Source: Caccovicinus sp964425595 (GTDB lineage Bacteria > Bacillota > Clostridia > Lachnospirales > Lachnospiraceae). Taken from it: a stretch of DNA of 7,543 nucleotides. Shown in pieces: positions 1-5,323 of the stretch (position 1 is its first letter; each line of letters starts with the position of its first letter). The translations under genes and the position numbers were made by a program. Location of the stretch: the NCBI GenBank assembly GCA_964425595.1, contig CAYRMW010000072.1, positions 1 through 7,543 on the forward strand, in the 5' to 3' direction. Under the pieces are notes generated by a model, which saw only the letters and a list, made by a program, of their open reading frames with translations, did no database searches and was not told the DNA's origin.

Positions 1-35
1 GGTGGGGGCCGCGGGTTCGAATCCCGTCTCGCGCT
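1..35 (+). tRNA. 3' end of a tRNA, probably tRNA-Gly (5' part lies outside the window)
   Basis: A T-arm is visible: stem GCGGG (11-15), loop TTCGAAT (16-22) and stem CCCGT (23-27, closed by one G-T pair). It is followed by a seven-base acceptor strand CTCGCGC (28-34) and an unpaired T (35) as discriminator. CCA is not encoded. Bases 1-5 (GGTGG) fit the 3' side of an anticodon stem and 6-10 a five-base variable loop. The U73 discriminator and the similarity to Firmicute tRNA-Gly(GCC) 3' halves suggest glycine, but the anticodon is off-window, so the isotype is an inference. A T-rich stretch follows without a clear terminator hairpin. Confidence 0.8.
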
Positions 36-215
36 TTTTATTTTGCGGATTTTTCGGGGTTCGTGTGATACTTTTTTTCTCTTCGGTCGTCTGTCCATAA
101 ACAGCGCCTCCCGGCATTTAGATCTGACATTTCGGGAAGATATAAAAATTTGAAGATCAATGCTCTCAGTTGGGAAACACATTCATGCGTTTGTCGAAAA
201 TCCGCTGCGCTTTGC

Positions 216-244
216 TTGACAAATGCGATGCGCTGTGCTAGATT
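216..244 (+). promoter_or_regulatory. Predicted sigma-A promoter of the importer operon
   Basis: A perfect -35 box TTGACA (216-221) is followed, after exactly 17 bases, by TAGATT (239-244), which matches the TATAAT consensus at four of six positions. TG at 236-237, one base before the -10 box, makes it an extended -10 promoter, which could compensate for the imperfect hexamer. The transcript would start near 251, leaving an untranslated leader of about 260 bases before the ATPase gene. No operator repeat is obvious around it. Confidence 0.7.
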
Positions 245-250
245 GATGAT

Positions 251-370
251 AATGGTGCTCGATTTTCGGTCGGGTGTTTGCTTTGCAGATATTGATGCCG
301 GGCCTGAGCGGATCAGAATCTCCCGGTTTCAGCGCGAGGGGGCGTGGACGCAGTCGTTCACGCCCCTTTT
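251..370 (+). promoter_or_regulatory. Structured leader RNA, candidate transcription attenuator or riboswitch of unknown class
   Basis: The predicted transcript first folds a small hairpin (256-262 with 270-276, including G-T pairs). It then folds a two-part hairpin: outer stem CCGGG/CCCGG (298-302 with 322-326) and inner stem CTGA/TCAG (304-307 with 313-316) around loop GCGGA, with unpaired AATCT on the 3' side. A terminator-like hairpin comes last. Promoter, folded region, terminator, then gene is the usual order in ligand- or protein-controlled attenuators. I compared it by eye with purine, TPP, guanidine, c-di-GMP, THF and T-box patterns and saw none of their conserved blocks. It could equally be a short stand-alone RNA of about 120 bases. 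Confidence 0.4.
337..370 (+). terminator. Strong GC-rich hairpin with short T tract in the leader
   Basis: Bases 339-350 pair with 355-366 around the tetraloop CAGT, giving 12 base pairs with a single G-T pair (347-358). Two weaker pairs extend the base (338 with 367, 337 with 368). TTTT follows at 367-370 and then AGCAT, so the T tract is short and termination may be partial. The opposite strand has no T tract after the stem, so it acts on + strand transcripts. It lies about 145 bases before the ATPase start, so full termination here would silence the operon unless relieved. Confidence 0.7.
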
Positions 371-514
371 AGCATACGGGAATCCGGCAATGCGGTTAGT
401 CTCCGTGACGTTTCCTGACGCTGCGGTTATCTTCCTGTATATGCATGAAAGGCAGAGAATGGAAATTTTCGGCGGCTTCGTTCTGGATGCTGTCGGAGAA
501 GAAAGGAGCGAGGC

Positions 515-2023
515 ATGGAAGAAATTTTGCGCATGGAGCATATCACAAAGAAATTCGGTGATGCCTATGCCAACAAAGACATTAATCTGAACGTTCGCGA
601 GGGCGAAGTCCATACTTTGCTGGGGGAGAACGGTGCGGGCAAGAGCACGCTGATGAATGTTCTCTTCGGACTGTATCAGCCCACAGCGGGCAGCATCTAT
701 CTCCACGGCGAGAAGGTAAAGATCGACTCCCCGGCCCAGGCGGTGCGGCTTGGGATCGGCATGGTCCATCAGCATTTTATGCTGGTAGAGGCAATGACCG
801 TGTTTGAGAATATCATCCTGGGGGATCGAAAGACCAAGGGCCTTTTCATTGATAAGGAGGCACGCAAGCGGGAGATCCTTGACCTCTCGGAGCGGTACGG
901 CCTGGAAGTGGAGCTGGACCGCCCCATCACGGAGATCGCGGTCGGTGCCCAGCAGCGGGTGGAGATCCTTAAGGCGCTGTACCGGGGTGCTGAGCTTTTG
1001 GTGCTGGATGAGCCTACCGCCGCGCTGACGGACATCGAGGTGGAAGGACTTTTTGACATTATGCAAAAGCTGACCGGCGAGGGTAAGAGCATTATCTTCA
1101 TCAGCCATAAGATGCGGGAGGTGATGCACATTTCCGACCGCGTTACGATCCTCCGCGCCGGGGAGACCGTGTGCACACTGGACCGCGCGGCCACCACCGC
1201 AGAGGAGCTGGCCAATCTGATGATCGGCCGGGAGCTCGCGCCCTCACACTACGAGAAGGTTGAAAAGCCCGGCAAGGCCGTGGTGTCCCTGACGAACGTG
1301 GATTATCACAAGGAGTCCAAGCACAGCGGACTAAATGGCGTCAGTCTGACGGTAGGTGCCGGGGAGATCGTGGGCATCGCCGGTGTGGACGGCAACGGAC
1401 AGAGCCAGCTTGCCCAGGTGGTTACCGGTGTGCTGACGCCGGATGGCGGTACCGTGGACCTGAAGGGGTCCCGCGTGGCCCAGTTCACCCCGAACGGATT
1501 TATTCTGGAGAGCGTTTCCCATATCCCGGAAGACCGCAATAAGATGGGACTGATCGGCAACATGTCCGTTAAGGATAATATCGTCCTCAAGGCCACGGAT
1601 ACGCCGGCTTTTTCCAGCGGTCACGGCTTCCATCTAAAGAAGAAGGCCATCCGGGATTATGCACTGAAAATGCAGGAGAAGTACGATATCCGCTGTTCAT
1701 CTATCGAGCAGGAGGTCAGGAACCTTTCCGGCGGCAATCAGCAAAAGGTCATCCTGGCCCGGGAGCTGGAGGATGATCCGGATCTTTTGGTGGCGGTCCA
1801 TCCTACCCGGGGACTGGATATCGGCGCCACCCGGTTTGTCCGTGATACCATGATCCAGGCCCGGGAAAATGGCTGCGGCGTGCTGCTGATCTCCGCTGAC
1901 TTCGACGAGATTCTGGAGATCTCTGACCGGATCGTGGTCATGTTCGAGGGACGGGTTATGGGCGTCTTTTCCGGAAAGAACCCGCCAATCAATGAGATCA
2001 GCCTGGCCATGGCAGGCAAGTGA
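515..2023 (+). CDS. ABC importer ATPase with two nucleotide-binding domains, BMP/nucleoside-type (NupO/YufO-like)
   Basis: Cytoplasmic energy-coupling subunit of 502 residues, the usual size for the double-domain ATPases of sugar and nucleoside importers (RbsA, MglA, NupO). Domain 1 has Walker A GENGAGKS (37-44), Q-loop Gln86, Walker B LLVLDEPT with Asp165 and Glu166, and switch His198. Its signature is altered to IAVGAQQ (141-147). Domain 2 has a degenerate Walker A, GVDGNGQS (290-297, Gln for Lys), an intact signature LSGGNQQ (404-410), and a Walker B reading LLVAVHPT (Val and His for Asp and Glu). One composite site is therefore intact and the other probably does not hydrolyse ATP, an asymmetry known in this family. 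AAAGGAG at 502-508, six bases before the ATG, supports this start. The gene stops 13 bases before the first permease and is surely co-transcribed with it. The family is clear; the substrate is not. Confidence 0.95.
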   Translation: MEEILRMEHITKKFGDAYANKDINLNVREGEVHTLLGENGAGKSTLMNVLFGLYQPTAGSIYLHGEKVKIDSPAQAVRLGIGMVHQHFMLVEAMTVFENIILGDRKTKGLFIDKEARKREILDLSERYGLEVELDRPITEIAVGAQQRVEILKALYRGAELLVLDEPTAALTDIEVEGLFDIMQKLTGEGKSIIFISHKMREVMHISDRVTILRAGETVCTLDRAATTAEELANLMIGRELAPSHYEKVEKPGKAVVSLTNVDYHKESKHSGLNGVSLTVGAGEIVGIAGVDGNGQSQLAQVVTGVLTPDGGTVDLKGSRVAQFTPNGFILESVSHIPEDRNKMGLIGNMSVKDNIVLKATDTPAFSSGHGFHLKKKAIRDYALKMQEKYDIRCSSIEQEVRNLSGGNQQKVILARELEDDPDLLVAVHPTRGLDIGATRFVRDTMIQARENGCGVLLISADFDEILEISDRIVVMFEGRVMGVFSGKNPPINEISLAMAGK

Positions 2024-2036
2024 GGAGAGATGAAAT

Positions 2037-3092
2037 ATGAAAAACAGTAATCGCCTGATTAATTTCCTGGTGCCCATCCTCTCGGTGCTGCTGGCCTTTG
2101 TCATCGGCTGCATCGTCATTGCGGTCCTGGGCGCCAATCCCGTCACGGCCCTGCAGGCTCTGTGGACCGGCGCGTTCGGCAACCTGCGAAACCTCGGCAC
2201 GACGCTGTCGCGGTCCACACCGTTGATCTTTACCGGGCTGTGCGCCTGCTTTGCCTACCGCTGCGGTGTGTTCAACCTGGGCGGTGAGGGGCAGTTTATC
2301 ATGGGTTCCGTAGTCTGTTGCTATGTGGCGACCCAGAGCGGGATTGGCGGTGTTCCCGGCGTCATTTTGTGCCTGGTCGCGGGCACCCTGGCTGGCGGCA
2401 TCTGGGCGATGATCCCCGGTCTGCTGAAGATATACCGGGGGCAGAATGAGATGATCATTTCCATTATGCTCAATTACGTCGCCACGCTTTTCATGGGTGT
2501 GGTATATACCGACTGGCTGCGGGACGGAAGCGTGCCGCAGACCACCTCGGTGCCGGACAGCGTAAAGCTTAGCCGGCTCTTTGGCCTGAGAGCCACAACG
2601 GCCTTTGTGATCGCTCTGGTGGTGGGGGTCCTGATTTACTATTTCCTGTTCTACACCTCCAAAGGCTTCCAGCTGCGGGCGGTGGGACTGAACATGACTG
2701 CCGCTGAGTTCAACGGGTTCGCGGTCAAACGCTACATCCTCTTTAGCTTTATCATCTCCGGCGCGATCGCGGGACTGGGCGGCAGCGCGGAACTTTTGGG
2801 TACCCAGTACCGGCTGATCAACGGCTTTGCATCCGGCTATGGCTTTGACGGCGTGTCCATGGCACTGATCGCTCAGCTCCATCCTCTTGCGACTATTCTG
2901 GTGGCGATCTTTTTTGCGGCGCTGCGGGTTGGTTCGACGACCATGCAGGCGGCGACCGGTGTTCCCACCAGCGTATCCGATATCATCCAGGCTTTGGTGA
3001 TCGTGTTTACCGTAGCGGGCCTGGCTATGGTGAAGCTGCCGCAGTTTAAGGCGGCCATTGACCGGGCGTTTGCGAAAAAGGAGGTTGCGTGA
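2037..3092 (+). CDS. ABC importer inner-membrane permease, BPD_transp_2 family (NupP/YufP-like)
   Basis: A 351-residue hydrophobic protein with roughly ten likely membrane segments, the first near residues 9-33. Family hallmarks are the block around FNLGGEGQFIMG (79-90), the conserved QNEMIISIMLNY (136-147), and the cytoplasmic loop RAVGLNMTAAEFNGF (214-228), which should contact the ATPase. Length and motifs fit the larger of the two permeases in NupOPQ-type systems, which form a heterodimeric channel. AGGAGAG (2023-2029) overlaps the stop of the ATPase gene and lies seven bases before this ATG. An earlier ATG at 2030 reaches a stop after six codons and is not the start. The last codons carry the ribosome binding site of the next gene. 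Family assignment is secure; substrate is open (nucleoside, pentose or another small sugar). Confidence 0.94.
   Translation: MKNSNRLINFLVPILSVLLAFVIGCIVIAVLGANPVTALQALWTGAFGNLRNLGTTLSRSTPLIFTGLCACFAYRCGVFNLGGEGQFIMGSVVCCYVATQSGIGGVPGVILCLVAGTLAGGIWAMIPGLLKIYRGQNEMIISIMLNYVATLFMGVVYTDWLRDGSVPQTTSVPDSVKLSRLFGLRATTAFVIALVVGVLIYYFLFYTSKGFQLRAVGLNMTAAEFNGFAVKRYILFSFIISGAIAGLGGSAELLGTQYRLINGFASGYGFDGVSMALIAQLHPLATILVAIFFAALRVGSTTMQAATGVPTSVSDIIQALVIVFTVAGLAMVKLPQFKAAIDRAFAKKEVA
3078..3084 (+). promoter_or_regulatory. Ribosome binding site that fixes the second permease start
   Basis: AAGGAGG lies inside the last codons of the first permease gene, nine bases before the ATG at 3094. A possible TTG start at 3058 in the same frame would add 12 charged residues (TGRLRKRRLRD) and has no such site in front, so 3094 is preferred. 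Confidence 0.85.
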
Positions 3093-3093
3093 T

Positions 3094-4026
3094 ATGGATT
3101 GGAATTTCGTTTCAAACCTGATCCTTGCCAGTGTCCGCATGGCGACGCCCCTGCTCTTCCTCGCGCTGGCGGAGCTGTACTCCCAGCGGGCGGGCCTGGT
3201 CCACATCGGACTGGAAGGGCTGGCGTCCATCGGTTCCCTGGCGGGCTTTCTGGTGAGCCTCATTACCGGCAGCCCCATGCTGGGCGTGCTGGCCGGCGCG
3301 GCGGCCGCCGTCCTGGTGAATATGATCTTTGCCTATGCCACGGTCACTCTCTGCGCTGAGCAGATCGTCTACGGCATGGCGATCAACATTTTCGCGCCGG
3401 CCCTGGCGGCGTTTATCTACCGTGTCTATTTCGGCGCCGGCTCTGAGCTGGTGCAGGTGGGTCTGATGGATACGCTCTCCGCCACGCTTGGCATCACCTC
3501 GGACAACTTTCTGGTCAAGCTGCTGCTGGAGCAGACGCCCATGGTATACCTTGCGTATGCCTTGGTTATCTTTACCGGGATCTACTTCAACAAGACAAAG
3601 TCCGGCCTGAACTATAAAGCGGTGGGCGAGTACCCCAAGGCGGCGGCCACCCTGGGGATCAATGTCATCGGTGTAAAGTATGTGGCCTGCGTGATCTGCG
3701 GCGCCCTGGCAGGGGTTGGCGGAGCCTACCTGACTACCTGCTATGCCAATACCTATGTGGACGGCAACGTGGCGGGCCGCGGCTTTATTGCCCTGGCGGC
3801 GGTGATCTTTGGCCGGTGGAGCGGCGTCGGTGTGCTGCTTGCGTGCCTGTTTTTCGGATTCTGCGACGCGCTGCAGATCCGTCTCCAGGTCAGCAGCTTC
3901 AGCCTGCCATACCAGTTCTTCCAGATGATCCCTTATGTGGCTACCGTGGTCGTGCTGGCCAGCATTGGCATGAAAAAAGCGGGGCCAAAGAGCTCCGGCA
4001 AGCCCTATCTTAAGGAAGAGCGATAA
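3094..4026 (+). CDS. Second ABC importer permease, BPD_transp_2 family (NupQ/YufQ-like)
   Basis: A 310-residue membrane protein, the shorter partner of the preceding permease. The first half contains AELYSQRAGLVHIGLEG (26-42), the counterpart of the family block 'GvlNiGlEG', followed by long hydrophobic stretches. The conserved YKAVGEYPKAAATLGI (174-189) matches the cytoplasmic coupling loop that docks on the ATPase, and GRGFIALAAVIFGRWS (228-243) is a typical C-terminal permease motif. The tail is short and charged (KPYLKEER). Only one base separates the stop of the first permease (3090-3092) from this ATG, so translation is probably coupled, fitting 1:1 assembly of a heterodimer. A 73-base gap with a hairpin follows before the binding-protein gene. 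The family is clear; the transported molecule is inferred only from context. Confidence 0.94.
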   Translation: MDWNFVSNLILASVRMATPLLFLALAELYSQRAGLVHIGLEGLASIGSLAGFLVSLITGSPMLGVLAGAAAAVLVNMIFAYATVTLCAEQIVYGMAINIFAPALAAFIYRVYFGAGSELVQVGLMDTLSATLGITSDNFLVKLLLEQTPMVYLAYALVIFTGIYFNKTKSGLNYKAVGEYPKAAATLGINVIGVKYVACVICGALAGVGGAYLTTCYANTYVDGNVAGRGFIALAAVIFGRWSGVGVLLACLFFGFCDALQIRLQVSSFSLPYQFFQMIPYVATVVVLASIGMKKAGPKSSGKPYLKEER

Positions 4027-4036
4027 ATACGGATGA

Positions 4037-4055
4037 CTGCCGCCTCCGGCGGCGG
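4037..4055 (+). other. GC-rich hairpin between the permease and binding-protein genes
   Basis: GCCGCC (4039-4044) pairs perfectly with GGCGGC (4048-4053) around a three-base loop TCC. Two more pairs at the base (4038 with 4054 as G-T, 4037 with 4055) bring it to eight. There is no T tract after it, so it is not a standard terminator. Its place, 31 bases before the ribosome binding site of the binding-protein gene, fits a structure that protects or separates the binding-protein mRNA so that more of this protein is made than of the membrane subunits, as known for other importer operons. Confidence 0.55.
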
Positions 4056-4099
4056 ACAGATAGATTACCCATTCATATGGAAATTGGAGGAGAAAAGTT

Positions 4100-5149
4100 A
4101 TGAAAAAACCAGTTGCATTGTTTCTTTCCCTGACGATGTGCCTGTCGTTGGCGGCCTGCGGCAGCAGCAGTACCAGTACCGGCAGCGCTGACACCGCCGG
4201 CAGCAGCGCTGATTCTGACGGCAGCGGATACAAGGTCGCGATGATCTGTGACTCCAGCATCTCTGACGGCGGCTGGGGGATGGCCTGTTACAATGCCATG
4301 GTGGACGCGGCTGCCGAGTACGGCTGGGAGACCCACGTTTCCGACAGCATTGCGCAGTCTTCCTATTACGACACGATCGTCTCTTACTGCGACATGGGCT
4401 ATGACCTGATCTACGCTCCCGGCAATCAGTATACCGATGCGGTTCTTCAGGCGGCTGAGGAGTATCCGGAGATCGCGTTCGCCCTGTTAAACGGCGGCGA
4501 GGACACCCCCGGTCAGGCGGTCAATGACAATGTCACCTCCCTGCTGCCCGACGCCACCCAGGTTGGCTGGATCGCCGGCGCCCTGGCGGGCCTGATGACC
4601 GAGACCGGAAAGATCGCTTTCATCGGCGGCATGGAGTTAGATACCACGCTGGCTAAGTATAATGGCTATGTCGAGGCGGCGGCTTATGTGGGCGAGCAGG
4701 CCGGAAAGACGGTCACCACCCTGGATATCGTTTACTCCGGCGACTTCAATGCCGCCGACAAGGGCATCGAGTTTGCTAAGGCCCTGATGGACCAGGGCGC
4801 CGACGTGTTCTTTGGCGACGCGTCCGCGGTAGATTCGGGCGCCCGTCAGGCGATCGATGAGGCGAATGCGGCTAACGGCGCGGTTACCGTGTATGATATT
4901 GCGCAGCCCTCCGATTCGCTTGGACAGAACGAGTGTATCATCGGCAGCCAGGTGACCGACAACGCTTCCCTGATCGCCATGTGCATGGAAGAGGTGGAAA
5001 ACGGCACCTTCAGCGGGGAAGTGATCTACGGCACCCTGCAAAATGGCGCTCTGTCTGCCGGCGAGCTCAGCGACCTGGTGCCTGAGGACGTTCAGGAGCA
5101 GTACCTGGCTTATATCCAGCAGATGATCGACGGGACCTTCATGGAGTAA
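4100..5149 (+). CDS. Substrate-binding lipoprotein of the BMP (Bmp/PnrA) family
   Basis: Extracellular receptor of the importer, 349 residues. Residues 1-19 form a short signal peptide with lipobox LAAC, so Cys20 should be lipid-anchored; a Ser/Thr/Gly-rich linker runs to about 43. The mature fold starts at YKVAMICDSS (44-53), the first strand of the BMP domain. SDGGWGMACYNAM (55-67) is the equivalent of the family's ligand-contacting first helix. GWIAGALAGLMT (156-167) and KIAFIGGMEL (171-180) are typical of the family. Known members bind purine nucleosides (PnrA, NupN), but others bind different small molecules. Trp59 lies where an aromatic base- or sugar-stacking residue could sit, though this is inference. 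GGAGGAG (4086-4092) lies seven bases before the ATG. It is the last gene of the operon, unlike B. subtilis yufNOPQ, where the lipoprotein comes first. It ends 70 bases before the main terminator stem. Confidence 0.93.
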   Translation: MKKPVALFLSLTMCLSLAACGSSSTSTGSADTAGSSADSDGSGYKVAMICDSSISDGGWGMACYNAMVDAAAEYGWETHVSDSIAQSSYYDTIVSYCDMGYDLIYAPGNQYTDAVLQAAEEYPEIAFALLNGGEDTPGQAVNDNVTSLLPDATQVGWIAGALAGLMTETGKIAFIGGMELDTTLAKYNGYVEAAAYVGEQAGKTVTTLDIVYSGDFNAADKGIEFAKALMDQGADVFFGDASAVDSGARQAIDEANAANGAVTVYDIAQPSDSLGQNECIIGSQVTDNASLIAMCMEEVENGTFSGEVIYGTLQNGALSAGELSDLVPEDVQEQYLAYIQQMIDGTFME

Positions 5150-5204
5150 AGCCCAAATGCCCATGGAACGGGACGGAGCATAAGCGGTCGTCCGGACAAA
5201 ATGG

Positions 5205-5263
5205 AAAAGTGCAAGAAAGTGCTGTTAATTCGACAATTAACAGCACGTTTTTTTTGCACTTTT
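5205..5263 (+). terminator. Terminator of the importer operon, built as a nested inverted repeat
   Basis: The inner stem is perfect over 12 pairs (5219-5230 with 5235-5246) around loop CGAC and is followed by G and eight T residues (5248-5255), a textbook intrinsic terminator. An outer pair of arms, AAAAGTGCAA (5205-5214) and TTGCACTTTT (5254-5263), is also perfectly complementary over 10 bases and encloses the T tract. The outer stem uses the last two T residues of the tract, so it can form only after RNA polymerase has passed the release point. The end of the repeat is five bases from the xylB -10 box. Confidence 0.9.
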
Positions 5264-5267
5264 GTAC

Positions 5268-5273
5268 TATAAT
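5268..5273 (+). promoter_or_regulatory. -10 box of a promoter for the kinase/DUF4867 unit
   Basis: TATAAT matches the consensus exactly. The 16-18 base window upstream falls at 5244-5251 (CACGTTTT), which is a poor -35 match, and no TGn precedes the -10. The promoter may therefore be weak or need an activator. The dyad of the upstream terminator covers the -35 region, so a regulator binding the dyad could control it. Transcription would begin near 5280, leaving a leader of about 44 bases. Confidence 0.6.
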
Positions 5274-5308
5274 CAAAGTGATGTATGAGTAGGTTGAAAG
5301 ACGGATCA

Positions 5309-5316
5309 GGAGGAGG
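5309..5316 (+). promoter_or_regulatory. Ribosome binding site that fixes the kinase start
   Basis: GGAGGAGG lies seven bases before the ATG at 5324. An in-frame ATG at 5285 would add 13 residues (SRLKDGSGGGSG) encoded by the binding site itself, has no binding site in front, and would start only about five bases into the predicted transcript. Starting at 5324 also puts the FGGY motif at the N-terminus, as in XylB. Confidence 0.9.
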
Positions 5317-5323
5317 TAGCGGA

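Larger units (their letters stand above)
36..514. other. Long non-coding region between the tRNA and the importer operon
   Basis: These 479 bases are more AT-rich than the genes that follow, especially 36-160. Open frames crossing them have no ribosome binding site, no recognisable protein sequence, and run out of frame into the ABC ATPase gene. From 36 to about 215 I see only T-rich tracts and a weak stem (109-113 with 133-137). From 216 onward it carries a promoter, a structured leader and a terminator-like hairpin, listed separately. The 144 bases after the hairpin (371-514) hold only the ribosome binding site at 502-508. Confidence 0.75.

Noticed and set aside
251..336. Purine riboswitch, expected before purine nucleoside importers
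   Set aside because: The conserved loop and junction blocks of the purine aptamer are not present in the leader on either strand.
415..443. Second possible promoter, CTGACG and TATATG with a 17-base spacer, downstream of the leader hairpin
   Set aside because: Each box matches only four of six consensus positions and there is no extended -10. It cannot be excluded, and if real it would bypass the attenuator, but it is too weak to call.
150..590. Open frame of 146 codons upstream of and overlapping the ATPase gene
   Set aside because: No ribosome binding site, no recognisable protein pattern, it runs through the promoter and terminator hairpin, and it overlaps the secure ATPase gene in another frame.
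3058..3093. Upstream TTG start for the second permease
   Set aside because: It would overlap the first permease and add a short charged tail; the AAGGAGG at 3078-3084 points to the ATG at 3094.
1998..3278. Long minus-strand open frame of 426 codons
   Set aside because: It is the antisense shadow of the first permease, rich in His, Gln and Arg with low-complexity runs and without a family motif or ribosome binding site. The same applies to 3112-4260, 329-1129 and 6812-7522.
5294..5308. Catabolite response (cre)-like sequence in the kinase leader
   Set aside because: TTGAAAGACGGATCA resembles a cre half but has an extra base before the central CG, so it does not fit the consensus.
5285..5323. 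Upstream ATG for the kinase
   Set aside because: The extra residues are encoded by the leader and ribosome binding site; the start at 5324 is well spaced from GGAGGAGG and matches the family N-terminus.
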